Positions 10,874 through 21,189 of a DNA stretch of 64,000 bases are shown here, piece after piece (the stretch's first letter is position 1; each line of letters begins with the position of its first letter). This DNA comes from Diphasiastrum complanatum (taxonomy: Eukaryota; Streptophyta; Lycopodiopsida; Lycopodiales; Lycopodiaceae). The translations under genes and the position numbers were made by a program. Location of the stretch: NCBI GenBank assembly GCA_029204225.1, contig CM055106.1, forward strand, positions 1,056,889 through 1,120,888, read 5' to 3'. Below the pieces are notes generated by a model. That model made no database searches and was not told the DNA's origin. It saw only the letters and a program-made list of their open reading frames with translations.

Positions 10874-11259
10874 TTTATTATCTGAACTTATGGATGAAGG
10901 CTAGGACAAAAATTCAGATGGAGAAATAGAATGCAGAATTAAAATGTCTTCCATGTGCTTTTGCTATCAAATAGAAAAGCAAATGTTGAGCTTATGCTTC
11001 CATTATCAAAGATGGAAAAGAACATGAGTAAATGGGTGCCACTCAATCAAGACTTGGAAGCCATTGGACATTCTAAGCGAAAAAAGATTGAAATAATATA
11101 CAATGATGCACTTTTGACATGTGTTGAGGTGGAAGAGGATTGGAGCCTAAATTACATCAATGTTCACTGAATCTGTGAACACGTTTCTTTTTTTATCTCT
11201 TTCTTTTTCTTGGATCTTCTGTTGTTACGGTTCTTTGTGGTTCTTCTTCTTATTAGAAC
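10874..11259. other. no firm gene; flank of LTR-B
   Basis: This includes the short frame noted above at 10955-11170 and a pyrimidine-rich tract (11180-11250) just outside the LTR end. Confidence 0.35.
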
Positions 11260-12242
11260 TGTTATAGAGCATAAGCATTACTCAGGTTTAAACATGTATT
11301 CCCAGCCTGTCAGTGGGTAACTCAAATCCGATACTCAGCTACATATGTAACCAGACAAAGCTCAAGAAGATCAACGTTCAATACAGAGAGCAATCCTACC
11401 ACTAACTACTAAATCAAAAAACAATCAAGAACCAGATTAACTACTAAAACAAGAAACAACATTCAAGAAACTAGATTCCTAACAGCAGTTTAACAATCTA
11501 AGAATCAAGAAACACTCATCACTTGATGCTTAGACTACTCAAGAACAATCAAGAACTGGGTTGTAAGGGAGTATGCAAGATCTATACCACAAACCAGCCT
11601 ATCTAGTTTACTTGAATGCTAATTACTACAAGATTCCACAAACAAGAACTGAATGCTAATCCAACACTAAGCAAGAAACAAGAAACAAGAATCTAGTTAA
11701 TCCACAATGCAAAGGAATCAAGCATGCTCATAGAAATCTCACTCAAGGGCATTGCCATGAACAAGGAGCTAAGTTATCATCAAGAACTTGTGGAGGATCC
11801 TCTTTATTTGCTCAAGAGAACTTGACAATACAATCAAAGCTCCCTCACAAGAGAGGGGGGCCCTTAAATAAGCAAGAAGGTTCCCCATGTGGAGCCCATG
11901 TGGCAATTCCACTAAATTGGAATTACATGTGGAATTTGCCCTTCCACTAAGGGTCACGATCAAAAGGTAATTCACTCTAACTAATTTAAGGGGGGTCTAC
12001 TTTTATTTACAATGTCTAGGAAACATTACTAGCTCCTACATGGTCATTCCTTCTTTGGGATACACCATGTAGGCTCACATAGTTAACTCACTATCTTCCT
12101 AGCTAGCATTTCCTCGGCTCTCATGCTCGGCTCTCAGCTTCTTCTGCTTTCTTCCTTCTGAGACCTCCTCGGTCATGGGTGAGAGATACCTTGTGTCTTC
12201 AGCTTGGCTCGGCACCTGGAGATTTCCTAGAATCTGCTAACA
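11260..12242 (-). repeat. LTR-B, full copy (probable G1 3' LTR)
   Basis: On the minus strand it starts TGTTAGCAGATTCTAGG and ends CTCTATAACA, giving a TGTTA/TAACA terminal inverted repeat over 983 bp. A TATA-like TTATTTAAGG (11862-11871) and AATAAA (about 11803-11808) lie in order on the minus strand, as expected for U3 and R. Related sequences are at 55424-55842 (plus) and about 42350-43143 (minus). The sequence before it on the minus strand, TTAGGGATAAATAA, is a weak polypurine tract. The inner edge is well supported by the shared starts; the 11260 end rests on the inverted repeat alone. Confidence 0.7.
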
Positions 12243-12249
12243 TTATTTA

Positions 12250-12900
12250 TCCCTAAGCTGTTGTAGGACCCACTGCAACACCGGTGATGTCTTCCGCTTG
12301 GCACTTGGAAAAGCGTGGATTTTCATTTGCTTCCGTAAAACCAAGTGCTTCTTATTCGCAAAATTTATTCGTCAAAATTGGAAGTCTCCCAATTGGCCGC
12401 TACATACCAGCCCTCTTGAGCACTTCTTGTGAATCCTGCTCGTCTCGTCGTCGTGCAGTCTGCTTTCGCTTGGTCATCTTCCGGCCCAGGGCTTTAAAAA
12501 CTTGGAAGCAGAGCTTACTTCCAAAGTTGAGGAGCCCCAGATATTCTCTTATTTTTTTCTACGAAGCCCATTTCCTACCAGTCTTCCACCATGGTCACAT
12601 AGCGTGACGACATGAAGGCCGCTCTGTAGTATAGCCTGGCCATCATCTCATGGTCTTCTTATGACTGGAGGGCCGTATTTGAATTGATCCTAATTGGATC
12701 CAAGCCTCGTTCCCAAAAACACTCTTGCTGCATCAGAAAGGCCATGGATCTACAATATTCGGCACTTTCCTGCATGCAGAGATCGACACTTGATTTGTAT
12801 TTGTGCCCAAAGTCGAGTAATAGTAGCCTCAGATCATCCAAGGAGGTTCTCTCTGAAATTTCCAGAATGACTGGCAAGTTAACTAACTCCACTCAGGGCT
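12250..12900 (-). pseudogene. G1 ORF2, C-terminal part (MARLYYRAA region)
   Basis: The minus-strand frame gives VELVNLPVILEISERTSL, LRLLLLDFGHKYKSSVDL, a Met/Gln/Cys segment, then ERGLDPIRINSNTALQS and MARLYYRAAFMSSRYVTMVE. It continues with stops at several Trp, Gln or Glu positions to about 12290. A similar arrangement, WDDCLPPLAFDPN then MARLYFRAAMMGG, occurs at 35120-35260 on the plus strand, also close to a 3' LTR. I do not recognise the family. Multiple single-codon stops make this a pseudogene. It ends within about 10-50 bases of the LTR. Confidence 0.5.
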
Positions 12901-13027
12901 TTTCCACTGGCCATGGGTTTCTGCGTTTGAGTGGCATGTTGAAAGGATCCACTTGCTTCTATGCCGATGCTTTCAAATATTCTTGAAGCCGCCTGTTATC
13001 TTTCAGGACTTTAGTCCGACATTCTGA

Positions 13028-13943
13028 CTACAGTTGTAGCGCGGCAATGATCTCGGCCCTGGTGGAGTATTGGCTTTGATCAATGTCTTCTTTGCCTCCC
13101 CTCATGTTGGGAGGATATTTTCTCTCAAATTTCTCTGACTCCCTTGTGTCAGCCGGTTTGCCTCTGGGCCTAGTGGGGGAAGTTGTCCTACGCAGCTGAG
13201 ATGGCCTTGCCAGATAATCATCTAGGGCCTTTGTGCCCGTATCTTTCTCTTTAGCCCGCTCGCTTGTCGATGGCTTAGCTGCACTTGTGTCTGGTCTGGA
13301 CGAGAACCTTCTTGTTTCTGATTGGTCTGCCAAGAAGACATCATCACCCCCCATGTCAGTGTTAGTTTCTGGAAGGTCGGGAATGGAATGATCTGGGGGG
13401 AGGGGTGCGGGGGTGAACGGTTTAGGAGGTGGTGGAATCAACAAGTTATACGCAGCACCGGGGGAGTGGAATTGTTGGTGGAACTCGTCCCGTCGGGTTT
13501 TGTAAGTGTCAACTGGACCTTTTGATGGGCCCATTATTTTGCTAGGAGATGATGAAGAGAGGGGAGATAGAAGAATTGGATAAGTTAAAATGAATGTTTC
13601 AAAAAAATCAAATGCGGCGTAGGAGGAAGGATTAAAGGTGGGAGGGGGTCGGGAAAAAGTCGTGGAAACAGCACCAGCTCTCTGGCCACCCGATCCCGAG
13701 CTACCGTCTGATGGGTGGGTTTGCCTGTCTTGATTTCCTACGCCATCATTCCCATCATCATTCCGCGACTTTATTGATTGAGCACCTGCTTGAGCCTTGC
13801 ACGCCATGTCTCATAGTTGGTTCACCTTGTCCAAGACTTGTTGTAGGGCCTTCGTAGTGTCTTCCAGCTGCTTCTGGGACTCTAGGATGATCTTCTCTTG
13901 TTTGGCCACAATGTTTTCGAAATTTTACTTTTCGGCTTCCCAT
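13028..13943 (-). pseudogene. G1 ORF2, central disordered region
   Basis: A 259-codon open stretch (13807-13028) follows a coiled-coil-like segment (13943-13810: NFENIVAKQEKIILESQKQL and TKALQQVLDKVNQL). It is rich in Ser, Pro, Asp, Arg and Gly and contains MGPSKGPVDTYKTRRDEF, PPPPKPFTPAPLPPDHS and charged ERAKEKDTGTKALDDY. No catalytic motif is visible. It is in frame with the preceding segment apart from TGA/TAG stops, several of which are one transition from CGA, CAA or CAG. Confidence 0.5.
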
Positions 13944-14533
13944 TCCTGGATTAGCCTTACATATTTTTCCATCCGGATGGCTGAGGGCTATGGGGCCTGG
14001 AATTCAATGTCCTCAGGCTTCACTAGAGGAGCATCGACTGTCATTGCACTAGATGATCCATCTCATACTTGGTCGATTTGGACCATTTGGTGCTTCAATT
14101 GTTGTTGGACCTCTTCCAGAGTGGATTTCTACCCCACCATCATGGATCTGGTTTCCATTGTATCTTCCTCTTTTTCTTTGGCCAGCCTTTGATATCGTAC
14201 AATCTTTTGGTCTTGATGTTGGACCTTAATCTCGAGCACTTGATACTGGCTCACCAACCAATGCATGTGGTAGCTCATTTTAGATAGGCCAATCATCGAA
14301 TGTTTGGCTGCTTCAGTGAGATTTTCAGGGTTAGTGAGGGTTGGGTACTGATCTAGGGTATGGGATGGCGAGGCTAAACCAAAAAACAAACATGGTGTTG
14401 GAGCTGAAGCTGGAGGTGGAGGTGGAGGTGGAGGGATGATGTTAGTAGCTGTTGTGGTGGTGGTGGTTAGTGGAGGGGTTTGACTTCTTCCTGGCTGCTT
14501 CTCCTTTTCTGGCTCATCATTGCTGATTTCCAT
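13944..14533 (-). pseudogene. G1 ORF2, proline-rich and coiled-coil region
   Basis: From 14533 the frame reads MEISNDEPEKEKQPGRSQ, a Thr run, eight consecutive Pro, then AKHSMIGLSKMSYHMHWLVS and a heptad-like EIKVQHQDQKIVRYQRLAKE. After an in-frame stop near 14129 it continues as KSTLEEVQQQLKHQMVQIDQ. This looks like a flexible linker and helical oligomerisation segment. Function is unknown. It joins the TGYQSPY domain upstream through a frameshift at 14533. Confidence 0.5.
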
Positions 14534-15706
14534 CAGGTTCGCAGCATCAAAATATTGTGACGTGTCCAGTGTGTGGACTTACTGGGCCTGTGGTTGCTGA
14601 TCCACTTCTGTGTCCTAGGGACTGGATATCCCCACTCCTCCCCCCCAAAAAAAATTTGTGCCAGTGGTGATGTTGGTGGTGTTGGCATAGTAGTCAGTGT
14701 GGGTGGGGTGGTGGCTTCATCTGGATGACTTGTGACTTGAGGTATTGTCGTGTCAGGTGCCAGTGTTGAGGTGGTTGCTCCATCACCCCTGTCAATGACA
14801 TGTGAGGGTGACGAGTGTTGTTGTGATGTTGTTGACGAGCTGCCACCATCTGAGGTGGAACCATCGGAAACTGCTCCCAGCTTGAAGCTTCTCTTGTCTT
14901 TTCTTGGCTTTTGCACCAGAGGGAGGATATTGGTGTTGACTCGTTTAGCCTGGGATCCTGATGGTGAAGTTGTTCTTGCATGCTTGGACTTCTTGTGTTC
15001 AATGGGAATTTTCCATGCCTTGTCCGCAAGCTGCAGTTGTTTTTGAAGCTTTGGGTCATTTTGTACTTGATGAAGAGTGATATCTGTCATCAGATATCCC
15101 AATATTGTGATGGGCTGCTTGTTCTTAATGCACTCATGAAGACAATTCGAAACAAACTGTGCCCAATCATAGAAGTTCTGGGCATGCAGTCGTGAATCTG
15201 CCATCATGTAAAACAGGGACATGGGTACCCTCAGCACTTTCATTCGAGGTTTTTGTGTGCATCTGGTGAGATAGGCACATGCTGCTTGAAGTTGCTTGTC
15301 GTTGACGGCTTCCAGTCTGTACCCATCCTTATTCTTCCACTTGGTTACAAAGAGATCAATGTACTTGAAATATGTCGTTTGCTCTATCTTTTGGAGTGCC
15401 CTTGTGACAGTGTTTGGTCCTTGTGAGAATCCATAAGGTTGCAAGTCGGCTGCCACAAAAGATATGTTATAAACATAATTCCTTATAGGGGGAACTATGA
15501 TTTGACATGATCTTGCCGTGGTATGATAATTGGCATATGCCATGTGTACCAGGTATGGGCTTTGATAGCCTGTCAAGACAGGGATCTAAAATTCAATTTC
15601 CTTGAAGAAGGACTCCGCCTGCTGGTACCAGATCTAACTTGCATAGTTGGATGTCGAGCTTGCTTGCTTCGGGATCATCAGAACTTGAACTGGGATTGGA
15701 CGACAT
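14534..15706 (-). pseudogene. G1 ORF2, N-terminal TGYQSPY domain (unknown family)
   Basis: The start MSSNPSSSSDDPEASKLDIQ is at 15706. A 17-base deletion near 15630, compared with the plus copy, shifts the frame. The domain then runs open from 15576: TGYQSPYLVHMAYANYHTT, CQIIVPPIRNYVYNI, QGPNTVTRALQKIEQ, CAYLTRCTQKPRMKVLRVP, MMADSRLHAQNFYDWAQF, LHECIKNKQPITILGYLMTD. It is followed by a Lys/Arg and Ser/Thr-rich tail. The plus copy at 62397-63108 has the same domain with mostly conservative differences, so it was under selection before decay. I recognise no named family. Two possibilities are a structural or envelope-like accessory protein, or a captured host domain. Confidence 0.65.
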
Positions 15707-15769
15707 GGTGAAAAAATGGAAGAAGGGAGATTCTGAAAAAACTGTGTCGGTTGAGGGGTGAGACAGTGG

Positions 15770-15990
15770 TAAGGGCGTCGGTTGAGATTTGAAGGGTTGG
15801 GCTCCAGTTGAGATGTGAAGGGAGGACTTCGGTTGAGATCTGAAGGAGTGGGATCCGGTTGAGATGTGAAGGGAGGACTTTGGTTGAGATCTGAAGGAGT
15901 GGGGTCCGGTTGAGATGGGAAGGGAGTACTTTGGTTGAGATATGAAGGAGTGGGCTCCGGTTGAGATGGAAAATGGTGATGCAGAATGGT
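15770..15990 (-). repeat. G1 minisatellite block adjacent to ORF2
   Basis: Several units on the minus strand with the core TCTCAACCGGAG and unit length about 25-30 or doubled, e.g. ATCTCAACCGGAGCCCACTC. They immediately precede the ORF2 start. The equivalent block in the plus copy is 62262-62385. Confidence 0.7.
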
Positions 15991-16609
15991 TCAAAAAGTG
16001 TGTGGGGAGTGATGTATCAAAGGGTTTGGAAAGGGAGATATGTGGAAGATGGTTGTGTTGGATAGAACGGTGTGGGTGGTACACGAAATAGGATGATATA
16101 AAGGAGGGTGAACAGAGTGAGGTCGAGTTAAAAAAGATGGGGAGTGGAATAGCAGCAAGTGGAGGTGTTTGACAAGGGTTGTAATGTTATGGATGTGGAT
16201 CTGTAAGGAATGAAGCGGGTTGAAGGTATACGGTTTGTGATAGTGATTTTAGGATGTTCAATAGTGTGACGGGAGCGTGATGAGTGCTCGCGTGACACTA
16301 CTCCTCAACATGCAAGAATTTGTGATGTGAGGTATTCTGCCGGCGACATTGGGTTTGAAAGTTTCGGTGATGGCGCTCATAAGGGAGTGATAACGAAGGT
16401 GGTTGGTAGAGTGTAGAGATGGTGATTGATCACTGAAGGATTGAACAGTCGAGCGCCAGGATCGGACACAATAGCAATAAGATCGCCACAGATCGTCACC
16501 AGAAGACACTTGAGCTCGCACTTCGCTGAGGTGCAAATGGCTTTGGGCTGAGGGCATTTATCTGTCGTGTGGTTGCAAGGGAGATGGGATGTGCCGGTTC
16601 ATGAAATTC
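15991..16609. other. spacer within G1 between minisatellite blocks
   Basis: A minus-strand 99-codon frame (16258-16557) has no recognised motif. The sequence may be untranslated leader for ORF2. Confidence 0.4.
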
Positions 16610-16990
16610 GAATGTATGTCCTCCGGTCGAGATTTGAAATGACTGCTTCGGTCGAGATTTGACAGGACCGCTTCGGTGAGATTTGATAGCACCGCTCCGG
16701 TTGAGATCTGACAGGGAAGCTCCGGTTGAGATCTGACAGAACCACTTTGGTCGAGATTTGACAGAACCGCTCCGGTCGAGATCTAACAGGGAAGCTCCAG
16801 TTGAGATCTGACAGAACTGCGTCGGTCGAGATTCAACTGAACGCTTCAGTTGAGATGTGAGCGGAGTGCTCCGGTTGAGATTTGAGTGGAGTGCTTCGGT
16901 TGAGATTTGAAGGAGCACTTCGGTTGAGATTTGAGCGGAGTGCTCCAGTTGAGATTTGAGCGGAGTGCTCCGGTTGAGATTTGAGAAAAC
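16610..16990 (-). repeat. G1 minisatellite, main block of the minus copy
   Basis: About 14 tandem units of roughly 25-26 bp, consensus on the minus strand ATCTCRACCGGAGCACTCC or ATCTCGACCGAAGCGGTTC. Unit length not divisible by three means all frames can stay open through it, so frames such as 16496-16918 are not evidence of a gene. Confidence 0.8.
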
Positions 16991-17377
16991 CTCATGATGA
17001 ATAAGTGGACCTGTTTAATGCAAGTGAAGAACTTCAAAGAAATATGACTGTGGAGTAGAAGTTCTTATAAAAAAGGTGTATCTCTAGGAATGTTGGTTAT
17101 CCTGAGATACCAGTGAGACAGAGGTGAGGTGGCAGAAGTGTGAGAATGATTTTCTAAGGTGTAGCCTATCAGTTGTCGATCTAGAACATCCATGACCCAT
17201 GAGTATGAACAGAAGAAAAAGAGAAAAAAAAAAAATGCATAGACTGTAGATAAGTAATGATATGAAGTATCAACAAGGAACGAGGTGAACAATAGGCATA
17301 AAAAAACGAGATGTATAAGGAAAGGAATAAAATAACATTAAAATACTAGGTTTTTTTTTTTTTTAAGGGGAAAGATC
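16991..17377. other. G1 post-integrase spacer
   Basis: AT-rich spacer with T/A runs at 17226-17236 and 17350-17363. No gene. It would be the 3' untranslated end of pol. Confidence 0.45.
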
Positions 17378-17632
17378 CTAAATTGGGTCAACAAAGAACA
17401 ACTCTTCGTAGTACCGCCGTAGACGACCACCGTTCACGACAGTGTCTAGGAGTGTCCCGTCAAGTGTTTGTAACTGGACTGCACCATTAGGAAATATTTT
17501 GTTAATAACATATGGCCCCTCACTTCTGAACTTCAATTTGTCAGGGTGCTTCTTTGATGTATAAAGAAGCACCTGGTCACCTAAGTGTAGATCTTTATTG
17601 CTCAGGTGACGGTCATGCCAGGCCTTTTGGCA
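17378..17632 (-). pseudogene. G1 integrase C-terminal domain
   Basis: The minus-strand frame 17572-17378 reads KLKFRSEGPYVINKIFPNGA then LRRYYEELFFVDPI. The SEGPYVI and NG..RRYY features are the SH3-like C-terminal fold of gypsy integrases. No chromodomain follows. It is separated from the core by a stop near 17633. Confidence 0.7.
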
Positions 17633-18600
17633 TCATTTGTTAACCAGTTGTGCGTGATAAGATATTAGTCTTGTCTCGCATAACTGGGTTAACGTAAATA
17701 GCCTGGTTTTGACTTGTTGTTCTATTGAAGCCTTTTCACAGAGATCTGTTGAAAAAGCTTCTGTAACTCTTAGCGAAGGTACTAAGAATTCTACGGGCAT
17801 TACCGCCTCTTGACCATATACTAAGTGGAAAGGGGTAACCCACCAAGTGGCTTTCTTCGGGGTGGTGCGGTAAGTCCAGATAGCTGAGAAACGTTTTGTT
17901 TTCCAATCTGAACGACTGGTTTCAACTATCTTTGTCAAAATTTTACATATTGTTTTGTTAGTTGATTCAGCCTGGCCATTACACCTAGGATAGTACGGTG
18001 TACTTTTTCTGTGAACCACAAGGTAATGGCGTAGGAGATTATCAACGACAGCATTTAAAAAATGCGTGTTGCGGTCACTAACAAGCTCTATGGGATAGCC
18101 AAAATGGGTAATAATATTTTTGTAAAGAAAACGTGCAACTGTTTTTGCGTTGGGTCCTTCGTTGCTCGAGCCTCCACCCACTTAGCAGCGTGATCTGCTG
18201 CTGGACTGATTGGTTCAACAAAGTCAATCCCCCACTTATGGAAGGCTTCGCCTTCCATAATGGGAGTCAATGGTGTGAAGTTTGCTTTGGTATTTTTCTT
18301 TGCTCGTTGACAGACATCACACGTTTTAATGACAGCAAACGTGTCTTTAAACAAAGATGGCCACCACAATCCTGCTCGAAGGATAATCTTCATTGTGGCT
18401 TCAGCAAAAAAGTGGCCACCTCCAATGCCCTCACGAGCCTGAGATATTATCGTTCGTATCTCAGATTCATAAGCACATCGTTGAATAATGTCGTCAATGC
18501 CCCTTTTGTAAAGTTGTCCTGCAATTAACTGAAAGGGTGCTGCTTTTATTAAAAAATTTCTTTTTTTCGTTGTACTCAGGCCTTCTTTTAGTCGGCCTGT
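17633..18600 (-). pseudogene. G1 integrase zinc-binding and catalytic core
   Basis: The HHCC region is about 18440-18280 (GIGGGHFFAEAT... then CDVCQRAKKN); its first His is Arg here where the plus copy has AHEG. The core starts KWGIDFVEPISPAA with the first catalytic Asp. A deletion of about 18 codons after SPAADHA removes part of the core and shifts the frame. The rest continues 18181-17633 with ELVSDRNTHFLNAVVDNLL (second Asp) and RCNGQAESTNKTICKIL (Glu), then HLVYGQEAVMPVEF. The enzyme inserts element DNA into the chromosome; this copy cannot be functional. Confidence 0.85.
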
Positions 18601-18648
18601 TGTGAGGAACTGAGTGATCTCCTTAGCCCGTAAGGGTGTAGCATCGAT

Positions 18649-19028
18649 CTAAAAAAGACACGCATCAAGAAGATCATCGTTGACTGGTGCAGTTGCTTTT
18701 TCAGCACTTGGTAGTCTGGAAAGGTGATCCGCCATGAAATGTTGGGACCCTTTCTGAATGACTACATGGAAATTAAATTCCTCCAAAATCACTAGCCATC
18801 GAGCTATTCGTCCCGTCTTATAGGTCTTATGAACGATATATAGAAGTGCTTGATGGTTTGTGTAGAAAGCAAAGGTCTGGCCTAATAAATAATGTCTTAG
18901 TTGTTGTACAGCGTAGACCATTGCCAATGCTTCTCTTTCGGTAGTTGTATAGTTTACTTCAGTAGGCACCAGTTGCATGCTTAAGAAACGTATGGGAAAG
19001 TCTTTGCCATACTCGTCCGGTTGTGCAA
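18649..19028 (-). pseudogene. G1 RNase H, 3' part
   Basis: Starts at LAQPDEYGKDFPIRFLS immediately inside the solo LTR boundary and runs through YTTTEREALAMVYAVQQLRH, FAFYTNHQALLY (catalytic Asp replaced by Asn; plus copy CTDHQALLY) and GSQHFMADHLSRLPSAEKAT. It degrades the RNA strand of RNA:DNA hybrids in the living family. Confidence 0.85.
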
Positions 19029-19033
19029 GGAGA
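19029..19033. repeat. solo-LTR target duplication, left (GGAGA)
   Basis: GGAGA occurs here and at 20125-20129, exactly flanking the inserted LTR. Removing one copy and the insert restores the frame GGLLAQP seen in the intact plus copy. Confidence 0.9.
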
Positions 19034-20124
19034 TGTAGCGTAGGCATCCCAAAGGGAGCCGGGAACCACGACTTAGCTTTCCAACCTTCAACTCTTGCCA
19101 TCCAAACCCACTTGACATACAAGCAGCCAACTCACCAACAACGATCAGACTTAACCAACTTGAAGTTCCGAAAACCAACATTGAAATCCAACCTGGCGCC
19201 ATGCCAGATCGGGGGTCCCGATGTGGGTGACTTCCCTCCAAGCAAGCCGCTCGACATATATCAAACTTAACCAACTCGAAGCTTCGCTACAAACGATAAC
19301 ATCTATTCCAAGCAAGCGGTCCGACAGGTTAGAGCCCGTTCCCCAAGAGCTTAACCCATTCACGTTCATGCAAGGAACACTCAGAACCACAAGCCGCGAC
19401 AGATATGGAGACAACCAGTTCCTGGACCAAATGGTCCCGATAGCATACCGCTGGCGCCACAGACCGAACGGTCCCGACGGCATACCATTGGCGTCCTGGG
19501 ATACGACCCTCAGCTATGTGCCAACTTAAAAATTTTGAAGCGGCCTTACAACTGGCGCTTTTACCGAACACTGAAACCCAGAAGGTAATCAGAGTCAGTT
19601 TGAGAAAAATCCCACTTTATTGATAAATCTGAGAAGGTTACATTTCAAGTGTGTGACCGACCCTAGTCTCCGGGGCGCTAGCATGCCAAGGCGAGAGCCA
19701 TGACAACATTCCAGCAAGGGAGGCTGAGACTTGGTTGGAGCTCGCCCTGAGTCGCAACCCGCACTCCCCTATAGTATTGGTGTGATTCGGCACCCCCCTC
19801 ATACCAAGCACTCTACCCAGGCTGGTAAAGCACGTTTGTCTCTCTCTAGGATTTTCTCTTTCTAGAAAGTCATTTTCTCTTTCTAGATTTTATTGATCCC
19901 CAGGCTTCCTTTAATCATGCCTAGATCGTGTGATGTGATTGCACATCGATCTGAACTCTCTGGACTCCGCTAGAACCGATCAAAGATTTTTAGCCATAGG
20001 AACTTGGCGCTAGCTGGATTCTGGTCACGATGGCGTCGGGAGCGGCGCCGGCGCCGTTGGCGCTGCGGACATAGCTGGCGCCAGTGGCGCCGGAAGTAAA
20101 GCTTGTAAAGGTAGCTTTATAACA
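19034..20124 (-). mobile_element. solo LTR (1091 bp) inserted in G1 pol
   Basis: On the minus strand it runs from TGTTATAAAGC to GCTACA, i.e. TG...CA ends, with a perfect 5-bp duplication on both sides. AATAAA on the minus strand at about 19612 suggests minus orientation. GGCGCC-rich words cluster at 20030-20100. A local tandem duplication with GGTCCCGAYRGCATACC is at about 19433-19500. No coding domain, PBS or PPT is present, so this is a solo LTR left by recombination between the two LTRs of a full element. It belongs to neither CoA nor LTR-B. Confidence 0.88.
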
Positions 20125-20129
20125 GGAGA
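20125..20129. repeat. solo-LTR target duplication, right (GGAGA)
   Basis: Matches 19029-19033. Confidence 0.9.
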
Positions 20130-21117
20130 CCTCCAATGGCATACTTACTTGCGTCAATATGCACATGGAACTCTTTCGTGTAATCTGGCGAGCGGATTAT
20201 GGGAGTCGTCGTGAGGGCTGTTTTCAACTCCTCAAAGGTCTTAATTCGTTCTTTGGTCCAGCGCGGATCTACCACAACTAAATAAACGAGGCGTGCCTTG
20301 CCGGCATAGTCGATTATAAAGATGCGATAATAGTTGGTATGACCAAGGAAGACATATACTTCCTTCACTATTGTAGTTAGGGGCATGTCGACGATAACCT
20401 TGATTTTTGACGGGTCGGTAGAAATATCGTCCTTTGATATTATATGCCCGAGTACAACTCCGTGGGTGACCCATATTTGGCATTTATCAGGGTTTAGTGA
20501 GATGCCGAACCTACGACAGCGAATGAAGATTTTCTCCAAGGCGTCTAGGTGCGTAGCAGCGGAAGAATGTACACCTAGATCGTCGAGATAAATCTCTACG
20601 ACCTGATGTAACAGATCTTGAAAGGCCAGTTGCATGACCCGTTGGAATGTTGAGGGGGCATTACATAAGCCAAAAGGCATAACGTTATAAGCGTAAATCT
20701 CGTTCTCTGTGGCAAAAGTTGTTTTATGTTTATCTTCAGGGGTTATTTGAACAAGGAAATAGACGCTGAATCCATTCAAGAAGCTAAAAGCTTCAGCTCC
20801 TGCCATTTCCTCTAATATTTGGGATGTTAAGGGCAAGGGAAAATGGTCTTTCTTTGTAACTGCATTAAGGTTCTTGAGGTCGACACATATACGAAGCTTG
20901 TCATTTTTCTTGGGTATAACCACAATGGGTGATACCCAATCAGTATGTTGGACTTCATAAATGAAGCCAGCATCCAGCATTTCTTAACATCGATCCTCTC
21001 ACGATAGACTGGGTTACTGCGGTAAGGTTTAGCCCTAACAGGCTTAGCATTGTCTTCTAGAGGAATCCGATGTACTACTATGTTAGGGGGGTTCCTTTTA
21101 TTTCGGTATAATTCCAT
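20130..21117 (-). pseudogene. G1 reverse transcriptase and start of RNase H
   Basis: The minus-strand frame has ELYRNKRNPPNIVVHRIPLE at the N-terminal end, then VQHTDWVSPIVVIPKKND, RICVDLKNLNAVTKKDHFPL, FATENEIYAYNVMPFGLCNA and the catalytic YLDD in VEIYLDDLGVHSSAATHL. The thumb follows (GVVLGHIISKDDISTDPSK), then the RT/RNase H connection up to DASKYAIGGLL, where the solo LTR interrupts. A frameshift lies near 20970. Domain order and the FGLCNAP and YLDD signatures are diagnostic of Ty3/gypsy RT. Confidence 0.9.
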
Positions 21118-21189
21118 GCAATTACATCCCTGTATTTGTGTAATAAAGTTTCTAGATCAGATAGTTGGGTTGATGACAGATGTGCACCA

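Noticed and set aside
16610-16990. CRISPR-like array
   Set aside because: Units are contiguous, variable throughout and lack unique spacers; the context is a plant retrotransposon.
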